Shown: positions 21,826 through 32,662 of the stretch, piece by piece
Numbering within the stretch: position 1 is the stretch's first letter
Layout: each line of letters opens with the position of its first letter
Source of the DNA: Panicum virgatum
Lineage: Eukaryota > Streptophyta > Magnoliopsida > Poales > Poaceae
DNA: 64,000 bases
Reading direction: 5' to 3'
Assembly (NCBI RefSeq): GCF_016808335.1
Contig: NC_053150.1
Coordinates: 47,023,607-47,087,606, forward strand
Position numbers and translations under genes: made by a program
Notes under the pieces: model-generated
What the model was told of the DNA's origin: nothing
The model's input: the letters and a program-made list of their open reading frames with translations, nothing else
Database searches by the model: none

Positions 21826-21881
21826 TCCCTGCCGACACGAGGGAGTTCGTCCAGCGCTACCAGGACTACGAGGACTTCTAG
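21826..21881 (+). CDS. LTR mini-gene exon B, E3 5' LTR
   Basis: A 56-nt exon after a good acceptor (ctgctgctcag). With the last base of exon A it reads VPADTREFVQRYQDYEDF and stops at TAG (21879-21881). The frame is kept across a 1050-nt GC-AG intron. AATAAA follows at 21992-21997. The 3' LTR copy is 30441-30496. Confidence 0.55.
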
Positions 21882-21991
21882 GTGCTTCGTCTCCCAGTCG
21901 ACGTCCCTGTGGCGCCCTGCTTCAGCTTCGGAGAGCTTTTATCGTATTTTGTACTTCGCTTCCGCTGTATCAGACATTTTGTCATTATTGT

Positions 21992-21997
21992 AATAAA
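21992..21997 (+). terminator. E3 LTR poly(A) signal
   Basis: AATAAA 111 bp after the exon B stop and 142 bp before the LTR end. It would end R and leave a short U5. The 3' LTR copy at 30607-30612 would serve the genomic RNA. Confidence 0.55.
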
Positions 21998-22142
21998 TAA
22001 CATTCGTATTCGCTTTATTATATATTTTTACGTGATATGTGCTATGATATACTGTTCATTCTGTTGTATATACGTGTGACTTGATCCTGGCACGTATATG
22101 ATTGCTCGGTTTATGTTCTTTTATAAACCGGGTGTTACAGAG

Positions 22143-22154
22143 TGGTATCAGAGC
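22143..22154 (+). promoter_or_regulatory. E3 primer binding site
   Basis: tggtatcagagc, three bases after the 5' LTR, is the standard plant initiator tRNA-Met primer site. Confidence 0.9.
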
Positions 22155-22711
22155 CGTATCGACTGTAGGACGAAGCCTAGATAGAACTGGTCGAGTTTTA
22201 GGACTTCTTCTCTCCAATCCTTGACTGCTGAAACTATTTTACTATTATACCCCTTGACTTCTATGACTTTTTACCGTCTTGCCTTGATTTCTCTCTCTGA
22301 AGAATAGATTTCGTAGATTTTGGCCTGAATCAGTCATCTGACCACCATGAGCATAGCTAGGTGACCTTTTTAAAATAATACGATAGCACGTTCTGCGACG
22401 CGTTGTGCTAGTCGAGTCTTTTGCTAAACTTGGCTAAGTTGTGAAAATTGTCTGCTTGTTATTATGCTACATGCTTGATTTGGATTTTTGGAATGATTGT
22501 ATAGTTTTGTAGTATAAATTTGTTTAGAGAAAATCACTCAGATGTTAAAGTTAACTAATTAATAAAAGGAGTTAGATCGTTGGGGGGTAAAACAGTCCAC
22601 TCTATCCTGTCTACTTTATCATGGCTGAGTCTTTTTCCGCAAAGAGTTATCATATCCATCTGATTTTATTCCTGCAATATCCTTACTCGTGAAATCTTTT
22701 GTTCAAATCAG
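22155..22711 (+). other. E3 leader between primer site and gag
   Basis: A non-coding leader of 557 bp. It has one modest stem (tagcac/gtgcta, about 22384-22411) and ends in an acceptor-like site (cttttgttcaaatcag) abutting the gag ATG. Confidence 0.6.
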
Positions 22712-25700
22712 ATGGTGAACACCAGGAGCACCGGTTCCGGTTCTGGCCAGCAGCAGGGTCAGAACAACCAGGGTGCCGGGATCCCGATGCCTCCGCCCTT
22801 GACTCCGGAGCAGTACTTCCAGCTCCAGATGCAGATGATGGCTACCCTGAACAACACCGTTCAGGCTCTTCAGCACGCTCACACTCAGCCTCCGCCTCCT
22901 CCACCGCCGCAGCCTCGCGACAGGCGTGCTGAGTTCCTGAGGGGTCACTCGCCGACGTTCTCTCACACGTCCGACCCTCTTCAGGCTGACGACTGGCTCC
23001 GTGCAGTGGAGCGTCAGCTGGACATCGCCCAGTGCGATGATCGTGAGCGCGTCTTGTACGCAGCAGGACAGCTGCGAGGGGCAGCTTTGGACTGGTGGGA
23101 GTCCCACCCGGTCCATGACCGCGAGTCTCTCACTTGGCTCCAGTTCAGGGAGCGCTTTCGCAGCCACAACGTCCCCGCGGGCGTTATGAAGATGAAACAG
23201 AAGGAGTTCCTTGCACTGAAGCAGGTAATCTTAAGTATAATCATTCAGCGTTTTCTTTTGAGCTAATGCCCTTGTTCTATCCTTATGAATCTTGAGTTAA
23301 TCTTCCGATATCTATCTGTCTTTGTGAATTCAGGGGACTATGTCGGTCACGGAGTATCGTGATCGCTTTCTTCAGCTGGCACGCTACGCCCCTGCCGAGG
23401 TTGCGGATGACCGCAAGAAGCAGGAGCACTTCATGGAGGGTCTTGAGGACTACCTCCAGTACGCGCTGCTCAACCTCCGCTTCGACGACTTCAACCATCT
23501 GGTTGACAGTGCGCTCAACACTGAGCGTAAGCACCTGGAGATGGAGGACAAGAAGAGGAAGGTTGTCCCCGTTGCTTCTGGCAGCAACACTCGTCCTCGA
23601 CTCCAGCAGCCCCAGCAGTACCAGCAGCAGTACCGGCCTCCTCAGCAGTACCAGCAGAGGCCACCGCAGCAGTACCTGCCTCGACAGCAGCAGGCAGGTC
23701 AGGGTCAGAGGTTACCAGCACCTCCGGCTCGTACTGCTCTACCAGCTCCACCGGCACCGCAGGCTCCACGTCCGGCAGCTCCTACCGGACAGCAGGCTCA
23801 GGGACCTCCTCGCACCTGCTTTCACTGCGGCCAGCCGGGGCACTACGCCAACGCTTGCCCCCGGAAGGCGCAGGCGGGACAGCAGGGGCGCCCAGCTCAG
23901 CCCAGGGCGCCAGCACAGGGCAGGGTGAACCACGTGACGGCCGAGTCAGCGGCCGAGGCTCCCAACGTGGTTATTGGTACGTTCATGGTTAATTCATATC
24001 CAGCTACAGTGCTTTTTGATACTGGTGCTACGCATTCCTTCATTACTCAGTCTTTTGTCGAGCATCATGGTATTCATACTAGCACATTAAAGAGGTGCCT
24101 GTTAGTATCTTCACCGGGAGGACAGTTGAGGTCTCACACTTACTGCCCGAGAGTCAGTGTTTCTTTGAGGGGAGTAGAGTTCTGTACTGATCTGATGGTG
24201 CTAGACACCAAGGGCATTGATGTCATTCTGGGAATGGAGACTCTGGCCAAATGGGGAGTTCGGATAGATTGTGCTCAGAGGACAGTCTTGTTATCAGCTT
24301 CCAGTGGCCAAGAGGTTGTTATCAGTGCAGTAGAGCCTTCGGGATTTCTTCATCAGATGGAGGCTAGACCCACGGACGGTATTCGCGTGGTGTCTGAATT
24401 CCCGGATGTCTTTCCGGATGATCTGCCAGGTATGCCGCCTGAACGCGCCATTGAGTTTTGTATTGATCTCTTGCCTGGCACAGCTCCTATTGCAAAGCGG
24501 CCCTACCGTATGGCACCTATAGAGCATGAAGAAGTTAAGAAGACTATTGATGAGTTGCTAGCCAAGGGCTATATCCGTCGCAGCTTCTCTCCTTGGGCTT
24601 TTCCATTGTTGCTGGTAGATAAGAAGGATGGCTCGAAGAGGATGTGTGTGGATTATCGGGAGCTGAATGCAGTCACTATCAAGAACAAGCATCCACTGCC
24701 CCGTATTGAGGATCTCTTTGATCTGCTTCGAGGTGCTCGTATATTCTCGAAGATTGATCTTCGTTCGGGTTATTTTCAGCTGAGGATCCGTCCTGGGGAT
24801 ATTCCGAAGACGGCATTCACCTGGAAGTACGGGCTATATGAGTATACAGTCATGTCCTTCGGCTTGACTAATGCCCCGGCTTTCTTCATGCATCTGATGA
24901 ACATGGTCTTCATGGATTATCTGGATGTCTTTGTGGTGATTTTCATTGATGATATTCTGATCTTCTCCAAGACAGAAGAAGAGCATGAGGAGCATCTGAG
25001 ACTTGTATTGCAGAGATTGAGAGAGCATCAGCTGTATGCCAAGTTCAGCAAGTGCGAGTTCTGGATTGACGAGGTTCCATTCCTCGGTCATGTTATATCT
25101 CAGGGAGGCATTGCTGTTGATCCGAGCAAGGTGAAGGATGTGCTAGAGTGGGAGACACCGCAGACAGTAAAGGAATTCAGGTCTTTCTTGGGCTTAGCAG
25201 GATATTATCGGAGGTTCATCGAGAATTTCTCCAAAATCGCGAAGCCTTTGACTTCTTTGCTAGAGAAGAATGTGGCATTCATATGGACTGATGAGTGTCA
25301 GATGGCCTTTGATGAGCTGAAGAAGAGGTTGACTACGGCGCCAGTCCTGACTCTGCCAGACCAGACAAAGAGGTTCACGGTATATTGTGATGCTTCGAAG
25401 GATGGTCTTGGGTGTGTTCTGATGCAGGAGGGCAGAGTGATTGCTTATGCTTCACGGCAGTTACGTCGGCATGAGCTGAATTATCCTACTCATGATCTTG
25501 AGTTAGCCGCAGTTGTGCATGCTCTGAAGATTTGGAGGCATTACTTGTATGGGCAGCGGTGTGATATCTACACTGATCACAAGAGCCTCAAGTACATTTT
25601 CACGCAGAATGAGCTGAACATGCGGCAGAGAAGATGGTTAGAGTTGGTCAAGGACTATGACCTGGAGATTCACTATCATCCGGGCAAGGCCAATGTTGTA

Positions 25701-27281
25701 GCCGATGCTTTGAGCAGAAGGAGTTATGTCAACATGGCCGTTGCTTTCCAGATGCCACCAGAGTTATGCGAGGAGTTCGAGCAGTTGAGTCTGGGTTTCT
25801 TGCATCATACTTCCAGTGCAGCATTCGAGGCAGTACCGACTCTAGAGTCAGAGATCAGGCAGCATCAGAAAGATGATGAGAAGCTGCAGGAGATTCGTGA
25901 GTTGCTCAAGAAGGGCAATGCTCCTCATTTCAGAGAGGATGATCAGGGTACTTTGTGGTACAAGAACCGGATCTGCGTGCCTGATGTGCATGATCTTCGG
26001 AAGTTGATTCTGAGTGAGGCCCATGATACAGCTTACTCTATTCATCCGGGCAGCACGAAGATGTATTATGATCTGAAGGAACGTTTCTGGTGGTATGGGA
26101 TGAAGCGTTCAGTAGCAGAGTATGTGGCTATATGTGACACCTGTCAGCGTGTCAAGGCTGAGCATCAGAGGCCAGCAGGTCTGTTACAGCCTTTGAAGAT
26201 TCCAGAGTGGAAGTGGGAAGAAATCACTATGGACTTCATTGTTGGATTGCCTCGTACTCAGAAAGGGTACAACTCCATTTGGGTAGTAGTGGATCGTCTG
26301 ACGAAGGTTGCTCACTTCATTCCAGTGAACACTACTTACTCCGGTGCTAGACTTGCAGAGTTGTACATCTCTCGGATTGTCTGCTTGCATGGTGTGCCGA
26401 AGAAGATCATATCTGACAGAGGGTCTCAGTTCACTTCTCGGTTCTGGGAGCAGCTCCATGATTCGTTGGATACGAAGCTGCGTTTCAGTACGGCTTATCA
26501 CCCTCAGACCGATGGGCAGACAGAGAGAACCAACCAAGTGTTGGAGGATATGCTGAGAGCTTGTGCTATCCAGTATGGTACTAGTTGGGATAAGTGCCTA
26601 TCATTTGCTGAGTTCTCATACAACAACAGCTACCAGGCCAGTTTGAAGAAATCTCCCTTTGAGGCGTTGTATGGCAGAAAGTGCAGGACTCCTCTCTATT
26701 GGGATCAGATTGGTGAAAAGCAGCTCTTCGGCCCTGAGATCATAGATGATGCAGAGCAGATGGTTCAGGCTGTGCGAGAAAATCTGAGGATTGCACAGAG
26801 CAGACAGAAGAGCTATGCTGATGGCAAACGGAGGGACCTGACTTTCAGTGTCGGTGATTATGTGTACCTGAAGGTGTCTCCGATGAGAGGGATCCGCAGA
26901 TTCAATGTGAAGGGGAAGTTGGCACCTCGGTATGTGGGGCCATTCAAGGTGCTAGAGCGGAAAGGCGAAGTTGCTTATCGCCTGGAGTTACCTCTCAGCC
27001 TCTCAGGAGTTCATGATGTTTTCCATATATCTCAGCTGAAGAGATGTCTGCGAGTACCCGAGGAGCAGGCACCCCTGGATGGAGTAGATGTCCAGGAGGA
27101 TCTGATGTATACTGAGCATCCAGTGAAGATTCTGGAGACATCAGAGAGGGTTACTCGGAACAAGCGCATCAAGATGTGCAGAGTTCAGTGGAGTCATCAC
27201 AGTGAAGCTGAGGCTACTTGGGAGCGAGAAGATGAGTTGAAGAAGACATATCCAGATCTCTTTGCTAGCCAGCCCAGCTAA
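22712..27281 (+). CDS. E3 gag-pol polyprotein with a 109-bp intron in gag
   Basis: Exon 1 is 22712-23224 (171 codons), the intron 23225-23333, and exon 2 23334-27281. Splicing joins K-Q to G-T-M-S-V-T-E-Y in phase and gives 1486 residues. Order: gag (to about 330), zinc knuckle [14 protein letters not shown] (about 333), protease [12 protein letters not shown] (about 398), reverse transcriptase with [11 protein letters not shown] (about 706), RNase H ([14 protein letters not shown]), and an integrase zinc finger ([12 protein letters not shown] ... CDTCQRVK). Then comes D-D-E ([23 protein letters not shown]; about 1136, 1196, 1233), and a chromodomain at the end ([34 protein letters not shown]). 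No stop or frameshift is seen. The stop codon TAA overlaps the first base of the pre-PPT hairpin. Confidence 0.92.
23225..23333 (+). other. Spliceosomal-type intron inside E3 gag
   Basis: AAGCAG|GTAATC ... GAATTCAG|GGGACT, with a T-rich tail and branch-like ctaat and ttaat sequences upstream of the acceptor. Unspliced RNA meets a TAA just inside the intron frame (ORF ends 23266). Joining the exons restores the usual run [15 protein letters not shown] of Tekay gag proteins. E4 has the same intron (111 bp). Confidence 0.8.
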
Positions 27282-27317
27282 ATCTCGGGGACGAGATTTC
27301 TTTAAGGGGGTAGGGTC
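27281..27317 (+). promoter_or_regulatory. E3 pre-PPT hairpin and polypurine tract
   Basis: aatctcg (27281-27287) and cgagatt (27292-27298) form a 7-bp stem with a 4-base loop. The purine tract aagggggtaggg follows within a few bases of the 3' LTR start at 27318. Confidence 0.75.
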
Positions 27318-29300
27318 TGTAACACCCTAATTTAAATTTCAGTATTTTTTCAATAAATTTAATTGGCTTCATTTAAATTTCTAAGGTTTATTGTGTTTAG
27401 TTGGCATTTAATCTAATTTTTGTTCCTTAAGTAATTAAAATTTATCCTAAGTTTAAAATTTTGTGTTGCATTCATGCTGGTGCATGGTTTTAAGTATTTG
27501 AGTGTGGTTTGAATTCAAATTAGTATTTGAATTCAAACTTTGTTTGATTTAGATTTAGAAAAGAAAAGAAATAGAAAGAGAAAAATAGAAAACCCAGCCC
27601 AACCCGAAACCAAAACCCAACCCAGCCTCACCCCGGCCCACTCCCACTTGCGCCCGGCCCGCTTCGCCACTCCTCCTTTCTTTCCCGCAGCCCAGTCGCG
27701 GGCCCAAACTCCCGCACACCCCCCTTGCGCGGCCCGCTAGCAGCTCCCCTTCCTCCGTTCAGCCCGCTCCCCGGCCTGCCTCGCGCTAGCCCCCGCAGCC
27801 CGCGCCGCTCCGCAACGCCCGCAAGCGCTCGCTGCCGCTGACGCCGTGGCCCCACACGCCAGCCCCCTTCTTCCCCGCCGCGCTGCCGTGATCCTCGCCG
27901 CAGTTTTTGCCGGGTTCCCAACCGCGGGCGCGCACGCCTAGGGTGGCCGCCGCCTTATAAATGCCCCTGCGGCCTCCCTGGTCCTCATCTCCACCCCGCC
28001 GCCACCCCAAAACCCCAAGCCGCGCCGCCGTGCCTCCGGAGGCGGAGCAGAGCACTGCGCCGCCGCGCTTTCACCGCTCCACCGCCCCCAAGCTCCTGCA
28101 AACCGCCGCATCAACTCCGCCTCGGCACCAGGGAGCCATCTGAGGACTCCACGCTCGACCTCAGGCCTTCTTTCCGCCCGAATCGCTTCTGCACCACCGG
28201 AGGTGAGCTCCCGCCCGCCGTGACAATTCCTCGCCGCAGGTGTACCTCCGGCGATCCTGACCCCCCGAGTATCTCTCACAGGAGCCCCCGCCTCGAACCA
28301 CGACTTCCAGAGGCCTAGAAGACCCTGCAGCAGCCTCCACCCCGAGCGCCGCCCGGACCTCGCCGCCGGTCCGCAACGCCGACGCCCTTCACGGCCTCCC
28401 TGCTCGCCCAGACCCCCTAGGTGAGCATCAGTGCCCTCTTCTCCTCCTTTTGCGCTGGTTGTCGAGACCCTTCGGTCCTTTCCGAGCCCAAAACGCCGAA
28501 CGGCGCCGCGCCGCCGTGCGCAGGGCCGCCGTCGCCCTTGCCTTCCCCACTCCGGGGCTTCCCGAGATCCAAGAAGACCCCAGGTGGACTACGCATGGCG
28601 CGTAGTCCATCCTAGGCCAGACCCCGTGCCAATTGGAGCCCGGGAATGCCGGATTCGCGTGCTCCGGCGAGCCTAGCGCCCCGCCGCCACGAGCAGGGTC
28701 GCCGGCGGTGACACGCCGCCGCCCCCACGCGCCCAAACCCTCCCAGCCGCCCGATCTCGAATGGACGGCCTAGATTAGATCTAGGACTGAGCCACCCTGA
28801 GCCGTTAGATCCAGATCCAGCGGTCTGGATCCACGCGTAACGGTTCGGCCGGTATTTATGTTAAAGAGACCCTAGGTTTATTTAGAATTAACCCGCCGTC
28901 CAGCTTAGTTCAAAAGAAATTCCAACTAGGTCCAGTTTTTAGCTTTTAGGCCCCTGACTTTCCTGGTTTTTGAACCCGCCGTCCACCCGCGGCAGTTTTA
29001 TGCGTTAGCCCCTGAAACTAAGGTTTATTTGCGTTTTAGCCCTCGGTTTTAGCAGAAAAGCCCCTGAAACTCCAGTTTTCTTACAAATAAGCCCCTAGAA
29101 CTTGTTTTTGGCCTAGTTTATGCGTTTTAGCTCCGTTTTTAGCGTTCTTTATATCCACGCGATCGTTGTAACGCGTAGAATAGTTCTAGAGTAGTTTTGT
29201 GCGCTGTTTTCATGTATTGATGTATTGTTTCTTAGTTTTTGTTAGTGTTTGCTTGTATGCTTATTTTCGTGCATTGTTTTGGCCATGTGTTCGTGAGTAG

Positions 29301-29390
29301 ACGTTGATCCATCTGAGGAGCCCCAGTACCAGTACCCGGAGCAGCCGTCTTCGGAGCAGTTTGAGCAGCAGCCAGAGCAGTATGAGGAAG
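29301..29390 (+). CDS. LTR mini-gene exon A, E3 3' LTR
   Basis: Copy of 20686-20775 with one silent tac-to-tat change. The acceptor and the GC donor are unchanged. Confidence 0.5.
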
Positions 29391-30440
29391 GCAAGTATAA
29401 CATGAACAACCCATCACTTTTAAATACATTTTCATACTGCATTTTAATACTGTATGCCTTTAAGGATTTCCTAGCCACTTTATATCCTTTATATATATCC
29501 TTGGGTTGCATTATGGTTAGTTGTGCTAGGTTGCTGCGCTATAACACACTTTGGTCCTTTGTAATTAAATTGATTAATGTTTTACTTGAACTTAATTCTG
29601 AGAGTGGCACTCTGTGTGGCTTGAGTGGCTCACGTCTCGTTAAAATTGGCTTTTGTTAGAAACATGGTTTAGGGGGCCAGCACGGTGCTTAGTGCTTGGT
29701 TGGCCACTCTCCATAAGGACCGGTTCATAGAGCGACAACCTGGGACAACAGCGCTACCACAAGGCTAGAATGGGATAGACTTGGCGTAATAATTAGATCT
29801 TTTTGGTTTGGAGTAACTTACCTGCGGGGCAAGAGTAGTAAGCTTCAATGGTCCCTGCTCCTCCAGCTTGGTCTGTGCTTGGATTGCGCTCCTGTGCTTG
29901 TACCCCCGGAGGTGGGCCCCATCGTCGCCGACCTATCTCTCGCGGTTACGCCTTACCAACGAGATTCTTTTTAAAGGCCTCGTAGTGAGTCGCTGGCCAT
30001 CTCACCTAAGGAAGTGTGATGAACAACTGGCGTAGCTCACAACTTGTGGGTAAAGATGTGCAACCTCTGCAGAGTGTAAAACTGGTATACTAGCCGTGCT
30101 CACGGTTATGAGCGGCCCAGATCCTCCTTTTGATTAGTGAAGTTATCTCCTTCCGACGAGGGAGGTGCTTCTCGGGGTTACCTTGGTGGCTTGGTTTTTG
30201 GTATGGTTCTCAGTAGTAGTATGATTAATTCTGATTAATTATTATGTAACTGAGTCAATGGTAATTCATCAACTCGTAGTAAATAGCTTTAATAAAATTT
30301 TGCCAACACTTAAAAGCTAATGCAGTTGAGTCAGCCAGCCTAGAGCCTCATAGTTTGTGTTATACTTGTTGAGTACAAGTTGTGTACTCACTCTTGCCTC
30401 TTCTCTACTTTTTCCTCTTGGCTACGCTACTGCTGCTCAG

Positions 30441-30496
30441 TCCCTGCCGACACGAGGGAGTTCGTCCAGCGCTACCAGGACTACGAGGACTTCTAG
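30441..30496 (+). CDS. LTR mini-gene exon B, E3 3' LTR
   Basis: Identical by eye to 21826-21881, stop codon included. Confidence 0.5.
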
Positions 30497-30759
30497 GTGC
30501 TTCGTCTCCCAGTCGACGTCCCTGTGGCGCCCTGCTTCAGCTTCGGAGAGCTTTTATCGTATTTTGTACTTCGCTTCCGCTGTATCAGACATTTTGTCAT
30601 TATTGTAATAAATAACATTCGTATTCGCTTTATTATATCTTTTTACGTGATATGTGCTATGATATACTGTTCATTCTGTTGTATATACGTGTGACTTGAT
30701 CCTGGCACGTATATGATTGCTCGGTTTATGTTCTTTTATAAACCGGGTGTTACACTTAT

Positions 30760-32662
30760 GCATCAAGAGCTCTCCGGGATCATGAGAAGAATTATCCAAC
30801 CCATGATCTGGAATTAGCAGCTGTCATTCACGCTCTTAAGATTTGGAGACATCATCTTATGGGAACTCACTGTAATATTTACACTGACCATAAGAGCCTC
30901 AAATATATCTTCACTCAAGCTGATCTCAACATGAGGCAGAGACGCTGGCTAGAGTTGATAAAGGATTATGATCTAGAAGTGCACTATCATCCAGGAAAGG
31001 CTAATGTGGTTGCGGATGCACTCAGCCGCAAGTCACAATGCCATTGTTTATCTGTAGAACCATTCAATGAAACTCTATGCCAGGAAATGATGAAGTTAAA
31101 CCTAGAAATGGTACCTCAAGGAAGTTTGAACCATATATCCCTTGAGCCTACACTTCATGATAGCATCATCATGGGACAATTACATGATGAGGGTAACAAG
31201 GTCATCAAGGAAAAGTTATCACAGGGAGAAGTAAAGTATAAATGTTTCAGAGTGGATCATAGGGGAGTTCTATGGTTTGAATCCCGACTGGTGGTACCTA
31301 AGGATCATCAGCTTAGAAAGCAAATCCTTGATGAAGCACATCTTTCGAAATTTTCGATTCATCCCGGTGGTACCAAGATGTACCATGATCTCAAACAAAA
31401 TTTCTGGTGGACTCGAATGAAAAGAGAGATCGCCAGATATGTTTCTGAGTGTGATGTCTGTCAAAGAGTTAAAGCTAGTCACTTGAAAATAGCTGGTACT
31501 CTCCAACCTTTATCTATTCCATCCTGGAAATGGGAGGACATCAGTATGGATTTTATCGTTGGTTTACCCACTACTCCTCATAAGCATGATTCTGTTTGGG
31601 TAATCGTTGATAGACTCACCAAGACCGCTCATTTTATTCCAGTACACACCACTTATTCTGCCAAGAAGTACGCAGAGATTTATCTCGATCAGATTGTTCG
31701 TTTACATGGCATTCCAAAGACGATTATTTCTGATCGTGGGCCTCAGTTTATAGCACGTTTCTGGGAGCAAATGCAGGAATCCCTTGGAACAAAATTGATT
31801 CATAGTTCAGCTTATCATCCACAAACAGATGGGCAAACTGAACGAATCAATCAAATCCTTGAAGACATGTTGAGGGCATGTACTATTCAATATGGCAAGA
31901 ACTGGGTTAAGTGCCTAGCATTGGCAGAGTTTTCATACAATAACAGTTATCAATCCAGCTTGCAAATGGCACCATTTGAAGCATTATACGGTCGAAGGTG
32001 TCGAACTCCTTTGAATTGGTCACAAGCTGGGGAACGCAAAATTTTTGGGCCAGATTTAGTCTCTGAGGCAGAGGAGCAAGTCAGAGTTATCCAGGTTAAT
32101 CTTAAAGCAGCCCAATCAAGACAAAAGTTATGCAGACAAAAGAAGAGATCCTTTACAATTTGAGGTAGGAGACTTTGTATATTTGCGAGTATCTCCTACT
32201 AAAGGTGTTCAACGCTTTGGCTTAAAAGGGAAATTAGCACCCCGATACATCGGACCATTTGAAATTATCGAAACTTGTGGACCCGTTGCCTACCGACTCC
32301 GTCTTCCATCTCAGTTGGCCGCCGTTCATGATGTCTTCCATGTCTCACAACTTCGGAAGTGCACCAGGGTACCTACTGAGATCCTTGAACCACAGGATAT
32401 TGAGATTGAATCCGATCTATCTTATAAGGAGTATCCGATCAAGATTCTTGACACCAAAGAAAGAAGTACTAGAAGGGAGAAAGTTAAAATGTACAAGATC
32501 CAGTGGAATCAGCATACTGTAGAAGAAGCTACTTGGGAAACTGAAAATTTTCTCCAAAGAAACTTTCCCGACTTCCTTAGAACCAATCCAGGTACCAAGT
32601 TTTTGTACCCTTTTCTTCCTGTAATCTCGGGACGAGATTTCCTTTTAGGGGGAAGGCTGTAA
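30760..32662 (+). pseudogene. E2 gag-pol, 3' part: RNase H, integrase, chromodomain
   Basis: This continues RNase H ([18 protein letters not shown], then [11 protein letters not shown]), then the integrase zinc finger ([12 protein letters not shown] ... CDVCQRVK), and the catalytic core ([32 protein letters not shown]). The GPFEI region and a C-terminal chromodomain (YPIKILDTKE ... KMYKIQWN ... EEATWE) follow. A frameshift near 32126 separates the two open frames (ending 32163 and starting before 32183). The second frame has no stop of its own: it runs through the pre-PPT hairpin and ends on the TAA made by the first bases of the 3' LTR (32660-32662). The chromodomain is thought to steer Tekay insertion to heterochromatin. 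Confidence 0.85.
32623..32657 (+). promoter_or_regulatory. E2 pre-PPT hairpin and polypurine tract
   Basis: aatctcg (32623-32629) and cgagatt (32633-32639) pair around a 3-base loop. The tract agggggaagg precedes the 3' LTR at 32658. Confidence 0.75.

Larger units (their letters stand above)
18712..22139 (+). repeat. E3 5' LTR
   Basis: Starts tgtaacaccctaat and ends gggtgttaca. A/T-rich U3, a GC-rich core (about 18990-20160) with a TATA box, then A/T-rich sequence with two short exons and a poly(A) signal 140 bp before the end. Confidence 0.97.
18712..30754 (+). mobile_element. E3: Tekay/Del chromovirus (RETROSAT2-like), complete
   Basis: Complete element with LTRs of 3428 bp (18712-22139) and 3437 bp (27318-30754), a primer site, intact gag-pol, hairpin and polypurine tract. 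The target duplication cttat (18707-18711 and 30755-30759) is perfect. By eye the LTRs differ at about 16 sites plus an 8-bp and a 1-bp indel. That is fewer substitutions than between the E2 LTRs, as expected for the inner element. It may still be able to move, as its reading frame is whole after splicing. Confidence 0.97.
27318..30754 (+). repeat. E3 3' LTR
   Basis: Second copy of the LTR, with an extra 8 bp near 28075 and one extra C near 28265 relative to the 5' copy. The mini-gene exons (29301-29390 and 30441-30496), TATA box and poly(A) signal are all kept. It is followed by the target duplication cttat. Confidence 0.97.
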
